64,000 bases of DNA from Methanobrevibacter wolinii SH. GTDB lineage: Archaea; Methanobacteriota; Methanobacteria; Methanobacteriales; Methanobacteriaceae. Location of the stretch: the NCBI RefSeq assembly GCF_000621965.1, contig NZ_KK211378.1, forward strand, positions 1-64,000, read 5' to 3'. The translations under genes and the position numbers were made by a program. Positions 51,744 through 61,763 of this stretch are shown here, piece by piece. The first letter of the stretch is position 1. Each line of letters opens with the position of its first letter. The notes under the pieces are model-generated. The model saw only the letters and a list, made by a program, of their open reading frames with translations. It did not search any database and was not told the origin of the DNA.

Positions 51744-51903
51744 TATTTTTATAATAAGCATTTATAAATTTTAAAGTTGTTTTTAAATTCTTTTTTAGTT
51801 TATGAGTTTATGATTTTTTTAGACTTTTTCTATTTTATGAGTCGTTGTTAAATTTTTTTGCTTATAAATTTTATATGTATCATATTTTTTTAGAGTGATA
51901 ATT

Positions 51904-52935
51904 ATGGAACTTCTTTTAATTCAATCTCAAGAACATGAAACTTTACCTATGGCAGAACTTAAAGCAGTTATTGAAGCTGAAGAGTTTGATTGTTCTATTG
52001 AGAAATTAAGACCAGGACTTGTTATATTAAGTTCTATTAGAAATGATGATTTTGATTATATGTATAAACGTCTTGTTGAACGTTTAGCTTTAACTCATCA
52101 AATTAATAATGTTTTATTAAAATCTGATTTAAATAGTTTAGATGAAGATATTGCATCTATAAATTGGGATGATATTATAAATGAAACATTTGCAGTTCGT
52201 ACTAAAACTTTTAATAGTGATGTAAATGTTGAAGCATGTGAAAGACATATTGGAAGTATTATTTTAAATAATTCAAATAATATTAAAGTTAATCTCTCAA
52301 ATCCAGGTACTAAAGTACGTCTAATTATTTATAAAAATGATGTTTATATTTGTAAAGAAGATTATGTTTTAAATAAAAAATATTTCCAAAATTTTAAACC
52401 TCATAAAAGACCATTTTTCCATCCTGGATGTATGTCTCCAAAACTTGCAAGATGTATGGTAAATCTTTCAAGAATTAAAAAAGGAGAATTATTACTTGAT
52501 CCATTTTGTGGAACTGGTGGAAGTTTGATGGAAGGTGGATTAATTGGTGCACGTGTTGTAGGTACTGATGTTGATTGGAATATGAAAAATGGTGCAGCTA
52601 TTAACTGTGAATATTTAGGAATTAAAGATTATAAAACATTTAAAGTAGATATTAATGAGTTAAATATGTATGAATTATGTGATGCAGTTGTAACTGACCC
52701 TCCTTATGGTATTTCTACAACTACTGGTGGTCGTGATGATTTAATTTTTAGAGATTTTTTAGTTGCAATTAAGAGAAATATGAAAAAAGATGCACTTTTA
52801 GTTATGGCTAGTCCACATTTCGTTGATATTGATAAGTATTTAAATGAGGTAGGGTTTAAATTATTAGAAAGATATGAAATTAAAGTACATAGAAGTTTAA
52901 CTCGTATCATTTCTGTAATAGCTCAAGATAATTAA
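51904..52935 (+). CDS. trmG10: tRNA (guanine(10)-N2)-dimethyltransferase
   Basis: 343 residues from ATG 51904, chosen because AGAGTGAT lies just upstream. The N-terminal THUMP-containing region (~1-160) ends in HPGCMSPKLARCMVNL. The methyltransferase domain has LLDPFCGTGGSLMEGGLIGA (SAM loop) and the catalytic AVVTDPPYGIST (N-DPPY type). This is the archaeal Trm11/Trm-G10 layout. The enzyme methylates G10 of tRNAs on N2. Complete, single gene. Confidence 0.87.
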   Translation: MELLLIQSQEHETLPMAELKAVIEAEEFDCSIEKLRPGLVILSSIRNDDFDYMYKRLVERLALTHQINNVLLKSDLNSLDEDIASINWDDIINETFAVRTKTFNSDVNVEACERHIGSIILNNSNNIKVNLSNPGTKVRLIIYKNDVYICKEDYVLNKKYFQNFKPHKRPFFHPGCMSPKLARCMVNLSRIKKGELLLDPFCGTGGSLMEGGLIGARVVGTDVDWNMKNGAAINCEYLGIKDYKTFKVDINELNMYELCDAVVTDPPYGISTTTGGRDDLIFRDFLVAIKRNMKKDALLVMASPHFVDIDKYLNEVGFKLLERYEIKVHRSLTRIISVIAQDN

Positions 52936-53456
52936 ATCATTTATTTTTTATTTTAATTTTTAGAATTTTAAATTCTATAATTTTTGAGTAAATTTTCTTT
53001 AATTTTAAAGTGTTTTTGAGATTATAATTTTTTTAAATTTAATTTTAAAGTTTTTTGGTTTGAAGTGGTATTAATTTTCTTTAATTTTAAAGTGTTTTTG
53101 AGATTATAATTTTTTTAAATTTAATTTTAAAGTATAAATTTTTATAAAAAATATAATAAGCAAACTTTAATTTTATTATAATAAATATTAAAAGTTTATA
53201 TTAACTTAGTTTTAAGATTTTAAATTAAGAATGTTTATTTTTTGGTTTTTAGAATCTTGAATATTAAATTTATATATTTATTTTTAGTTTTTAAGGTTCT
53301 AGAGAATAGTTTATATATTTATTTTTAGTTTTTAAGGTTCTAGAGAATAGTTTATATATTTATTTTTTAGTTTTAAAATTTTAAATAGAAAAGGTTTATA
53401 TTATATTTTACAAATATTAACTTAATTTAATTATTTAAGATTTAATAGTGATTAAT
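52936..53456. other. Gene-free region with two sets of direct repeats
   Basis: 52992-53050 recurs at 53075-53133 (core TTTTAAAGTGTTTTTGAG). TTTTTAGTTTTTAAGGTTCT with AGAGAATAG occurs twice at 53280-53350, with a diverged third unit on each side. No gene or RNA recognised. Confidence 0.6.
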
Positions 53457-54968
53457 ATGAAAATTCAAATTTTAGATACAACCTTGAGAGATGGAGAACA
53501 AACTCCAGGTGTTTCACTTACTTCAAGTGAGAAATTAAGAATAGCAAGAAAATTAGATGAAATTGGAGTAAACATGATTGAAGCAGGTTCTGCTATTACT
53601 TCAGAAGGAGAAAAAGAGGCTATTAAAGAAATCACTAAACAAGGTTTTGATGCAGAGATTTCAAGTTTTGCAAGATCTGTTAAAAAAGATATTGATGCAT
53701 GTTTAGAATGTGATGTTGATGCAGTAAATCTTGTTGTACCTACAAGTGATATTCATATTAATTATAAATTAAAAACTACAAGAGATAAGGTACTTGATAG
53801 TATAGTGTCAAATGTTGAATATGCTAAAGATCATGGTTTAATTGTTGAACTTTCTGCAGAAGATGCAACAAGAACAGATATTAATTTTTTAATAAAAGCC
53901 TTTCAAACAGGTATTGATTGTGGAGCAGATAGATTATGTCCATGTGATACTGTAGGTGTTCTTACTCCTGAGAAATCATATGAATTTTATAAAAAATTAT
54001 CTGTTTTAGATTCAAGTTTAAGTGCTCATTGTCATAATGATTATGGTCTTGCTGTTGCTAATACTTTACAAGCTATTCGTGGTGGAGCAAGTGAAATCCA
54101 TTCTACAATAAATGGTATTGGTGAACGTGCAGGAAATGCAGCTCTTGAAGAAATTATAGTAGCATTTAACAATCTTTATGAAGGAAAATATACTACTGAT
54201 ATTAAGATTAATCAATTATACAATACTTCAAAATTAGTTTCAAGATTAACTGGTGTTTATTTACAACCTAATAAAGCAATTGTTGGAGAAAATGTATTTG
54301 CTCATGAATCTGGTATACATGCAGATGGAGTTATTAAAAATGCTTCAACTTATGAATCTATTACTCCTGAATTATTAGGCCGTCATAGAAAATTTGTAGT
54401 TGGTAAACATACAGGAACTAAAGGATTAAACAATCGTCTTAAAGAATTAGGTATTGAAGTTAATAAAGAACAATTATATAAAATATTTGAACAAGTTAAA
54501 TCCTTTGGTGATAAAGGTAAATGTGTTACTGATGTAGATTTACAAGCTATTGCAGATAATGTCTTAGAAAAAGAATTAAAACAAAAAGTTAATCTTGAAG
54601 AATTCACTGTAGTTTCAGGTAATAAAGTTACACCTACTGCATCAATTAAATTAAAAATTGATAATAAAGAAGTTCTTGAAGCAGGTATGGGTTTAGGTCC
54701 TGTTGATGCTGCAATTAATGCTGTAAATCGTAGTATTAATGAATTTACAAATATTAAACTTGAAGAATACCATGTAGATGCTATTACTGGTGGTGCAGAT
54801 GCACTTATTGATGTAATTGTAAAACTTAGAAAAGGAGACACAATTCTTTCTGCAAGAGCAACTGAACCTGATATTATTAATGCAAGTATTGAAGCATATT
54901 TAAGTGGAGTAAATAGAATTTTAGAAGTTGATGAAAATAAAAAAGAAAATAAAATTATTCTTAAATAA
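53457..54968 (+). CDS. cimA: (R)-citramalate synthase
   Basis: 503 residues from ATG 53457 (a GTG at 53448 is possible). The TIM-barrel begins [20 protein letters not shown] with the catalytic R/D pair. [13 protein letters not shown] carries the metal-binding His residues and [17 protein letters not shown] the second signature. A connecting region ([13 protein letters not shown]) and a C-terminal regulatory (LeuA dimer) domain from ~370 follow. The sequence resembles the Methanocaldococcus CimA ([20 protein letters not shown] and neighbourhood). CimA condenses pyruvate and acetyl-CoA for isoleucine synthesis. Isopropylmalate synthase is the main alternative. Confidence 0.88.
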   Translation: MKIQILDTTLRDGEQTPGVSLTSSEKLRIARKLDEIGVNMIEAGSAITSEGEKEAIKEITKQGFDAEISSFARSVKKDIDACLECDVDAVNLVVPTSDIHINYKLKTTRDKVLDSIVSNVEYAKDHGLIVELSAEDATRTDINFLIKAFQTGIDCGADRLCPCDTVGVLTPEKSYEFYKKLSVLDSSLSAHCHNDYGLAVANTLQAIRGGASEIHSTINGIGERAGNAALEEIIVAFNNLYEGKYTTDIKINQLYNTSKLVSRLTGVYLQPNKAIVGENVFAHESGIHADGVIKNASTYESITPELLGRHRKFVVGKHTGTKGLNNRLKELGIEVNKEQLYKIFEQVKSFGDKGKCVTDVDLQAIADNVLEKELKQKVNLEEFTVVSGNKVTPTASIKLKIDNKEVLEAGMGLGPVDAAINAVNRSINEFTNIKLEEYHVDAITGGADALIDVIVKLRKGDTILSARATEPDIINASIEAYLSGVNRILEVDENKKENKIILK

Positions 54969-55250
54969 TTTTAATTTATTTTAATTTTTATTAACTTGGA
55001 TATTTTTTATCTATAAATTAATTTTAATTAATTTTAGTTTATTTATTAATGAGATTTTATTTATAAATTAATTTTAATTAGTTTTAGTTTATTTTTAATT
55101 TAAATATTTATAAATTAATTATAGTTTATTTATAACTATATTATTGATTAATTTTTATTTTCTTTTATATAATTAAATGAAATTTAGATTTTTCTAATTT
55201 TCATGTTTCTTATTTGTTAATTTAAATAAAAATCTTTAGAGGGTATTATA

Positions 55251-55760
55251 TTGGAGAATATTACAAGTAATATTAAGATTTTAGGATATACTGGAGAAAT
55301 AGATGATGTATCTAAGACATTAAAAGATATTGATAAAATTAAAGATCAATGTTGTGATGTTGGAGTTATTCAATTATTAAATGCTCATGCTATTGGTGGT
55401 AGGCGACATGTTCTTCAGGGTACTATTGAAGCAATTAAAGCATTTCAGAGAGATGAAAACTTAGCTAATGATTTAGGTATTGAATTATGTCTTAGAATTT
55501 CAGCTCAAAGACAAATCTCAAAAGCTTTAGATATTTTAGGTTTACATACTGGTAAAATGGATATATGTATTGTCTTAATTGATTGTCCAGATTACTTTGA
55601 AGATGAATTAAATAATATGTTTACTCCAAATGATGAAGTATTTAAACCAGATATTGAATATTTATCAAAGATATATAATATTTCAGATAAACAGAATGAC
55701 TCAATCTATATCGAAGATTCATTAATTGATAAAACTACAAGTTTAATTGTTGATGTATAA
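55251..55760 (+). CDS. cgi121: KEOPS complex subunit Cgi121
   Basis: 169 residues from a TTG at 55251 preceded by AGAGGGTATTA. The segment VIQLLNAHAIGGRRHVLQGT, IEAIKAFQRDENLANDLGIE and LCLRISAQRQISKALDILGL is the conserved Cgi121/TPRKB core. Cgi121 brings tRNA to the KEOPS complex, which makes the t6A modification at position 37. Other KEOPS genes are not in the window. It is followed by a DegT-like gene 126 bases on. Confidence 0.85.
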   Translation: MENITSNIKILGYTGEIDDVSKTLKDIDKIKDQCCDVGVIQLLNAHAIGGRRHVLQGTIEAIKAFQRDENLANDLGIELCLRISAQRQISKALDILGLHTGKMDICIVLIDCPDYFEDELNNMFTPNDEVFKPDIEYLSKIYNISDKQNDSIYIEDSLIDKTTSLIVDV

Positions 55761-55886
55761 TTTTTTTATTTTTAAATTTTTCATATAATTTAGATATAAT
55801 TTTAATTTTTTTTATATAATGTAAATATAGTTTTAAATTTTTTATATAAAATAGATATATTTTTAAATTTTTTAGTGGGTAGTATA

Positions 55887-56858
55887 ATGGATTTAAAATT
55901 TAAACAACCATCAAATGATACAAGAAAAATTAAATCTGAAATTGCATTAGGTAGGAATCCTCTTAATATTGATTCATATATTAATCTTGCAGAGGATAAA
56001 ATAAAAAACATCACGAATCATGATTATGCACATATTGTATCAAGTGGTAATGCAGCAATTTTTATAGGACTTTCATATTTAACTGGTAATGTGTTTATTC
56101 CAGATCAAGGTGGATGGAATGGATTTAAACAAATTTCAAGATTTTTAAATAAACCATTTGAAACAATTAAAACTAATCAAGGTTTAATTGATATTGATGA
56201 ACTTAATAATACTTTAAGTCAAGTAGATAAATCTAAAATTAATGGTTTAATTTTAACTAGTTTTGCAGCATATACTGCAGAACAAGATATTTCAGAAATT
56301 TCAAAAGTTTGTCATGATAATAATGTAATTTTAATTGAAGATGTATCTGGTTCAATAGGAGATTCTAAACTTGCAAATGGTAAATATTCAGATATCATTG
56401 TAGGATCTACTGGTTCACCTAAGATTTTAAATGTTGAAGATGGTGGATTTATTTCAACTAATAATAATGATGTATTTGAAAATAATAAAATACTTTTAAA
56501 GTCATTTAAATCTAGTGAGATTACTGCAGGTGGAATTATAAGTGAACTTAAAAATGCTAATTATAATTTAAATAAATATATTGATGCTTGTAATTATCTC
56601 AAGAAAAACATTGATAATGTAGTTCATTCAAATAAAAGAGGAATTAATGTATTTATTCATAATGATGATCCAAAACATTTTTCATGGAACTTAAAACAAA
56701 AATTAGTTTTAGATAATCATGGTATGGTTACTAAATGTCCTAATTATAATAGACTTAAAGAAAAAGGAATAGCCCTTGAAATTAAAAATCTTGATATTTC
56801 TTCATTAAAAAAAGAGAATTTAAATGAAATTATTGAAACAGTTAAAGAATATCAGTAA
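55887..56858 (+). CDS. DegT/DnrJ/EryC1-like PLP-fold protein
   Basis: 323 residues from ATG 55887. Sequence features of the aminotransferase fold: HIVSSGNAAIFIGLSYLTGN (cofactor phosphate loop), VILIEDVSGSIGDS (the Asp that contacts the pyridine nitrogen), and GSTGSPKILNVEDGGFIST, where the Lys is in the place of the Schiff-base lysine before the GG turn. The C-terminal domain is shorter and Lys/Asn-rich. It could be a sugar aminotransferase or a non-catalytic relative; no sugar-synthesis genes are nearby. Substrate unknown. Confidence 0.72.
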   Translation: MDLKFKQPSNDTRKIKSEIALGRNPLNIDSYINLAEDKIKNITNHDYAHIVSSGNAAIFIGLSYLTGNVFIPDQGGWNGFKQISRFLNKPFETIKTNQGLIDIDELNNTLSQVDKSKINGLILTSFAAYTAEQDISEISKVCHDNNVILIEDVSGSIGDSKLANGKYSDIIVGSTGSPKILNVEDGGFISTNNNDVFENNKILLKSFKSSEITAGGIISELKNANYNLNKYIDACNYLKKNIDNVVHSNKRGINVFIHNDDPKHFSWNLKQKLVLDNHGMVTKCPNYNRLKEKGIALEIKNLDISSLKKENLNEIIETVKEYQ

Positions 56859-57185
56859 TTTTATTATTATTTAGAAAACATTTTTTAAATAAATATTTCA
56901 ATTATTTTTTAGATATTTTTATATAATAATGAAAAGAAAATTAATAATAAAGAGGAGATTTTTTAATCTTTCTTATTTTTTTCTTGGATTACAATTTGGA
57001 CTATCATTAAAATTATTGTAATCCATTGGTATATATTTTTTTTAATTTTAAAGTTAATTTTGTATTTGGATTTTTTTTGTGGACTTTTTTTGGTTTTAGG
57101 GTTTAGTTTTTTGTATTGGATTTTTTTTGGTTTTAGGGTTTAGTTTTTGGACTTAATTTTTTGTAGGTTTTTTTTTATTTTAATG
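56859..57185. other. Gene-free region with conserved hairpin and T/G-rich repeats
   Basis: Holds the second copy of the 39-base hairpin (56986-57024) and its companion stem, followed by T/G-rich repeats (TTTTGGTTTTAGGGTTTAGT occurs twice, 57090-57150) at the 3' end of the convergent Nre gene. Confidence 0.55.
56986..57024. other. Conserved 39-base hairpin, second copy
   Basis: GGATTACAAT/ATTGTAATCC stem and an almost identical loop to 23343-23381 (one difference in 39 bases). Upstream bases, including AAGAGGAGATT/AATCTTTCTT at about 56950-56975 and TTTTTATATAATAATGAAAA at 56919, also resemble the 23268-23320 region. So ~115 bases are shared between the loci. Confidence 0.65.
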
Positions 57186-58388
57186 TTAGTTTTGGAATTT
57201 TGGACTTTTTTTAAAGTATGAGTCAAGTGTAGTTTGTTTTGTATGTAACATTTCATTAAGTAAAGTTCCTATTTTAATGTATCTACTTAATGGAATTTTA
57301 AAGTTTTTACCTACATATACAAGTGCAGATTTTAAATCTTCAAATTCTTTATATGGTTTTCCCATAGCTTCTCTCATGTTTTCACGAACATTAAAAACAC
57401 CCATTGGAACATAACCTGTATATGCTTCTCTTAATACAATTAATCCAGATTGTAATTTCATTTTATTTAATGCATCAAGAACTACCATTTTACTTGTATA
57501 ATAACATCCACCTACTGTTGAGTATTCTTTTTTATCTTCATTAGTTTCATAATCTGAAAAAACTAATTCTTCATTATTTTCAACTTTATAAAATCCTTCA
57601 GTCCACTCATATTGCCATTCTGTTGGAGTTAAGATTATTGCATAATAATTATTTAATGCTTCATTTTCATATACTCTATAAGTATCAATAATTGGATTGT
57701 ATCTTACTTCTTTTAATAGTTTATCTGCAAGTGCTGAATCACATGCTGTAATAGACCATCTTGTAGGTACTAATTTTCTATTTTTACCAATACCAAATGC
57801 ACCTACTGAAAATGCTTTTTGTACAGCTGAAAATGGAACATTTTTATTATGTAATGCCATTACTGCATCTGTAGCTCTTAAATCTGTATCATAATATGAT
57901 TTTTCAAGTTGTTTATCCCATCTTACTGCATCAATATCAAATTTTTCAAGTATTCCACTTGGTCCATGTGGCATTGATTCTTGTGATAATTGTGCACCTC
58001 TTGGTTTTTTTAGAAAATTTGCTTCTGCATCTGTTGATTTAGATGCAAGTGAAATATCTTGTAGTTTTTCAACATAGGGGTTGTTTAAATCTTTAATATC
58101 AATTAATTGTTTTCCTCTTACAAGATTCATTCTATAATTTAATATTTCATTTTGAGTTTTATTTTGATCTAACCATGACTCTGGTGAATCCATAATATAA
58201 GTGTCACCTAATTGATTTGCCATCATAGGTCCAGCATATACTTTAGGGTAACTCCATCTTCCTATAAATACTGATGGAGGTGTACTACCTTCAAGGTCTT
58301 TACCTACCTTTACTGATTTCATTTTTATATCTCTTGTAAGTTTTTCAAGGTAAGCATGTTTTGTTGTTCTTTGTCTTCCAGCTTTCAT
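57186..58388 (-). CDS. nreA: Archaeal Nre family DNA repair protein with PCNA-binding tail
   Basis: 400 residues. Conserved segments: [62 protein letters not shown] and [20 protein letters not shown]. The protein ends [16 protein letters not shown], in which QTTLDSYF is a PIP box (Q-x2-L-x2-F/Y-F) for binding PCNA. NreA acts in DNA-damage repair in archaea. The N-terminus has no cysteines, so the zinc finger known from some relatives is missing. Reads ATG AAA GCT GGA, with no strong ribosome site. Confidence 0.87.
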   Translation of the reverse strand: MKAGRQRTTKHAYLEKLTRDIKMKSVKVGKDLEGSTPPSVFIGRWSYPKVYAGPMMANQLGDTYIMDSPESWLDQNKTQNEILNYRMNLVRGKQLIDIKDLNNPYVEKLQDISLASKSTDAEANFLKKPRGAQLSQESMPHGPSGILEKFDIDAVRWDKQLEKSYYDTDLRATDAVMALHNKNVPFSAVQKAFSVGAFGIGKNRKLVPTRWSITACDSALADKLLKEVRYNPIIDTYRVYENEALNNYYAIILTPTEWQYEWTEGFYKVENNEELVFSDYETNEDKKEYSTVGGCYYTSKMVVLDALNKMKLQSGLIVLREAYTGYVPMGVFNVRENMREAMGKPYKEFEDLKSALVYVGKNFKIPLSRYIKIGTLLNEMLHTKQTTLDSYFKKSPKFQN

Positions 58389-58515
58389 AATATCTCAAAA
58401 TTTATTAATTCAATAATTTTTTAGCTATTTAAAATAAAATTGTTTAAAAAAAGTAATTTAATGTTTAAAAATATATATTTAGTTTATAAACTAGAAATAT
58501 ATATTTTTCGTGTTT

Positions 58516-59250
58516 TTAATATGGAGCTATTAAACTTATTATTGGTATTATATATGCTATTACTGATGCTATTATGAATATTGTAATAATAAACATAATT
58601 ATCATAAATACAATTTCTCCATTTGTAAAGTTTCTACGAACAGGTAAATCTATTTGTTTTTTAATCCATAATTGATTAATTGATTCTTGTACATTACAAA
58701 ATGTCCAAAATGTACCTATTACTGGTATAAAAATGTATAATAAAGTATTTTCAATTGGTGAGTATCCTTCAATATTTTCTTTGTCAAGAATTTCTTTATA
58801 ATCTTTTAATAAGTAATAATACATAAACCAGTTAACAATAGGTATTATAAAACAAAGTGTACGCCATCCTGGGTTAATATTTCTATTATAATCATTTTTT
58901 AAATAGGTGCTATTTTTATAAAACCACCATATTGTATATATGTCACCACCAAAAATTAATAATAAAATTTCTCTTCTAAGAGGTAATACATTTGAGTATT
59001 CTCTTTGAGGATTATTTAATTTATTATAGAATTCTTTTTCTTCTTTTTCTTTTTCAAGTTCTCTAGTTCTTAATATTTCTCTTTGTTTTAATTTTTCTTC
59101 TTGTTCTGGTGATACATAATCATTAATAAAATGGTTTCTAGAAATATTTTCTTCTTGTTCTTGCCATTGCATACAGTAAGGGCATTTTTTAGTATTTATT
59201 GGGATTTCTTTACCACAATAAATACAAAATTTTGTTTTTGCACCTTCCAT
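58516..59250 (-). CDS. Zinc-ribbon membrane protein, DUF4234-like
   Basis: 244 residues. An N-terminal zinc ribbon (CIYCGKEIPINTKKCPYCMQW) is followed by a Glu/Lys-rich helical linker (~45-80), then four membrane helices containing GGDIYTIWWFYKNSTYLKND and PGWRTLCFIIPIVNWFMYYY, the pattern of DUF4234. AAAGGGATTTAAATGG gives the start. It lies 18 bases downstream of the GMP synthetase gene and is probably co-transcribed with it. Function unknown. Confidence 0.75.
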   Translation of the reverse strand: MEGAKTKFCIYCGKEIPINTKKCPYCMQWQEQEENISRNHFINDYVSPEQEEKLKQREILRTRELEKEKEEKEFYNKLNNPQREYSNVLPLRREILLLIFGGDIYTIWWFYKNSTYLKNDYNRNINPGWRTLCFIIPIVNWFMYYYLLKDYKEILDKENIEGYSPIENTLLYIFIPVIGTFWTFCNVQESINQLWIKKQIDLPVRRNFTNGEIVFMIIMFIITIFIIASVIAYIIPIISLIAPY

Positions 59251-59268
59251 TTAAATCCCTTTCTTGAT

Positions 59269-60195
59269 TTAAGCAAATTCAATAGTTGCAGGTGGTTTAT
59301 CACTTATTGAAAGAGATACATGTGTTACTTCAGAAACTTCTGATGTTATTCTTTTTGATATTGTTCTAATAAGTTCCCATGGAATTTCAGGTACATATGC
59401 AGTCATAGCATCTATAGATGCAACCATCCTTACAACAACAAGGTAACCAAAGTCTCTTTGATCTCCTTTTACACCAGTAACTCTTGTATTAGTTAAAGCT
59501 GCAAAGTATTGCCATAATTGTTTATCAAAGCCTGATTTTTCAACTTCTTCACGTACAATTGCATCAGCATTTTGACATACTTTAATTTTTTCTCTTGTAA
59601 GTTCTCCAATAACTCTTACTGCAAGACCTGGACCTGGGAATGGTTGACGATGTACAATAGCATCAGGAAGTCCTAATTCTTCACCAATTTCTCTTACTTC
59701 ATCTTTGTATAATTCACGAATAGGTTCAACTACTTCTAAGACCATACCACTTGGAAGTGCAAGATTATGGTGGGATTTAATTTTTCCTTGACTTTCAATC
59801 CAATCAGGAGCAATAGTTCCTTGAATTAAATATTTAGCATCAATTTTTGCAGCTTCTCTTTCAAAAACATCAATAAATTTTTTACCAATGATTTTTCTTT
59901 TTTCTTCAGGATCTATTACACCTTCAAGAGCTTCTAAGAATTCATCTGATGCATCAACATAAATAAAATTTAATCTATCTTTAAATGTATTTACAACTTG
60001 TTCAGCTTCACCTTTTCTTAAAAGTCCATGATCTACAAAGATAGCAGTTAAATTATCTCCAATAGCTTCACCAACAAGAACAGAACATACAGAACTGTCA
60101 ACACCACCAGATAATGCAATTACTGCTTTTTCATCTTTAATTTCATCTTTTACTTTTTCAATTGCTTCATCTATAAAACCTTTAGGGGTCCACAT
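59269..60195 (-). CDS. guaAB: GMP synthase, ATP pyrophosphatase subunit (GuaAB)
   Basis: 308 residues. [20 protein letters not shown] holds the PP-loop; [13 protein letters not shown] and [11 protein letters not shown] follow. The C-terminal dimerisation domain contains [16 protein letters not shown]. It forms GMP from XMP using ammonia passed from the separate glutaminase subunit (60519-61088). In Bacteria the two parts are fused; the split form is archaeal. Start ATG 60195 has AGAGGAATTAACA upstream. A small gene of unknown function sits between the two subunits. Confidence 0.93.
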   Translation of the reverse strand: MWTPKGFIDEAIEKVKDEIKDEKAVIALSGGVDSSVCSVLVGEAIGDNLTAIFVDHGLLRKGEAEQVVNTFKDRLNFIYVDASDEFLEALEGVIDPEEKRKIIGKKFIDVFEREAAKIDAKYLIQGTIAPDWIESQGKIKSHHNLALPSGMVLEVVEPIRELYKDEVREIGEELGLPDAIVHRQPFPGPGLAVRVIGELTREKIKVCQNADAIVREEVEKSGFDKQLWQYFAALTNTRVTGVKGDQRDFGYLVVVRMVASIDAMTAYVPEIPWELIRTISKRITSEVSEVTHVSLSISDKPPATIEFA

Positions 60196-60214
60196 TGTTA
60201 ATTCCTCTTAGATT

Positions 60215-60475
60215 TTATTCTTCATCTTCTTTAGTTTCAAATTCATCAATGAAATCTAAAACTATTTTTTCAAGACCAGTATCATTTCCAGCTTCAATTG
60301 CATCCATTATATCATCATATTTAACAAATTTTCTAAGAATGATACTTTTTTCACCAACACCTGCAATGTTGAATTCATATTCATCATCACCAATTGGTAT
60401 TTTAATTCTTTCTCTTTTAAGTTCTGGCTTATTTTCCATAGCTTTTTCTCTTAATTCATCTACATTATTAATCAT
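60215..60475 (-). CDS. Small acidic protein between the GMP synthetase subunits (86 aa)
   Basis: GGAGTCAAAATG gives the start (60475). Sequence ELKRERIKIPIGDDEYEFNI, VGEKSIILRKFVKYDDIMDA and an acidic C-terminus. No known family. Conserved placement inside the guaA operon, 19 bases from guaAB, suggests a role in GMP synthesis or its regulation, but this is inference. Confidence 0.65.
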   Translation of the reverse strand: MINNVDELREKAMENKPELKRERIKIPIGDDEYEFNIAGVGEKSIILRKFVKYDDIMDAIEAGNDTGLEKIVLDFIDEFETKEDEE

Positions 60476-60518
60476 TTTGACTCCTCATTACTTTAGTTAA
60501 ATCTATTAATCTTAATTA

Positions 60519-61088
60519 TTATTTATTTAAATTATTTTTACAAATTTCATAGAAGTTTTGGAATACTATATCTCCTTTAGGAGTAGTATGAACTTCTGGG
60601 TGGAATTGAATTCCATAAATATCTTTTGTATTATGTTTCATAGCTTCAATATCACAAATATCTGAACTTGCTAAGATTTTAAAGTTTTCAGGTAATTTTT
60701 TAACTTCATCTTTATGTGATGTCCAAACATCCATTTTTGGTGCTAAACCTTTAAGAAGTTCTTCTTCATTAGTAATATTAATTTCAACTTGTGCATAACT
60801 TTCAGTTTTTGATGTTTCAACATCTCCACCAAATTTTTGAGCTATAAGTTGATGACCTAAACAAATACCTAAAATTGGAACATCTATCTCGCCAATGTAA
60901 TCAAGACTATTACCACTCATTGTAATTGATGGTCCTCCACCTAATATTAATCCCATTGGTTCTTTTTCTTTAATTTCTTCAACAGTTAAATGATTAGGAA
61001 CAAGTTCACAGGGTATATCTAAATTTTGTAAACTTCTTTGAATTCTATGATTATATTGACCTTTATTATTTATAATTAGAATTTTCAT
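60519..61088 (-). CDS. guaAA: GMP synthase, glutamine amidotransferase subunit (GuaAA)
   Basis: 189 residues, class I glutaminase. Nucleophile Cys in [14 protein letters not shown] (~residue 77), catalytic His/Glu in GIQFHPEVH (~165) and oxyanion loop [13 protein letters not shown]. It releases ammonia from glutamine for the PP-loop subunit encoded downstream. Starts [16 protein letters not shown] after AAGAGAAACAAAAT. First gene of the probable operon guaAA - small ORF - guaAB - zinc-ribbon protein. Confidence 0.92.
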   Translation of the reverse strand: MKILIINNKGQYNHRIQRSLQNLDIPCELVPNHLTVEEIKEKEPMGLILGGGPSITMSGNSLDYIGEIDVPILGICLGHQLIAQKFGGDVETSKTESYAQVEINITNEEELLKGLAPKMDVWTSHKDEVKKLPENFKILASSDICDIEAMKHNTKDIYGIQFHPEVHTTPKGDIVFQNFYEICKNNLNK

Positions 61089-61351
61089 ATTTTGTTTCTC
61101 TTATGATTTTTTAATTTAAATAAATTAATTAATAATATATTATAATATAATATTTATTATATTTTATTTTTCATAAAATCATGTTTTTGAAATTTTTACT
61201 TATTTAAATTTTAAATATTATTTTTAAGTTAAAATATTTCTTAAAATCTCATGATTTTATGTTTTAAATCTTATTTTTTGAGTTAAAACAAATTTTTATT
61301 ATATTTAATAATTCCAATATTTTATATACTATGTTTTATAATATTATTTTT

Positions 61352-61504
61352 ATGGAAACTCAAGATTTAGTTTATATATTAATTGCTATTTTACTTGCAA
61401 TAATTATATTTTACTTGTTTATATGGCTCTTACCAGTAATTGTAATACTGTTAATTGCATTCTTTATCTATGTATTTTTACAAGATAAATATGGTGGATA
61501 TTAA
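61352..61504 (+). CDS. Small two-helix membrane protein (50 aa)
   Basis: METQDLVYILIAILLAIIIF, then YLFIWLLPVIVILLIAFFIYVFL and a charged end DKYGGY. A Pro splits the hydrophobic stretch into two helices. No ribosome site, but TTTTATATACTATG at 61320-61333 could be a TATA box about 25 bases before a leaderless start. The balanced codons and clean ends make it a likely real gene, though not recognised. It is divergent from guaAA. Confidence 0.5.
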   Translation: METQDLVYILIAILLAIIIFYLFIWLLPVIVILLIAFFIYVFLQDKYGGY

Positions 61505-61763
61505 TATTATTTCCATTTTAACAGTTTATTTTTACTGTTAAGACTTTATTTTTATTTTTCTAATTAATTTGTTTATTGTTATTTTTTTATTTTCTATTTT
61601 TGTTTTTTTCTTGTTTTTAGGTATTTATTGTTATTTTTTATTTTTGAGTTTTTTAAAATAAAAAGTATAAAAAAAATATTTAAAATTATATTTTTTTTTT
61701 AAAGTTTAATTCTTAGAAAGTTTTCTAAATAATATTAAAGATATAAAAAGTATTTAGAATTAT

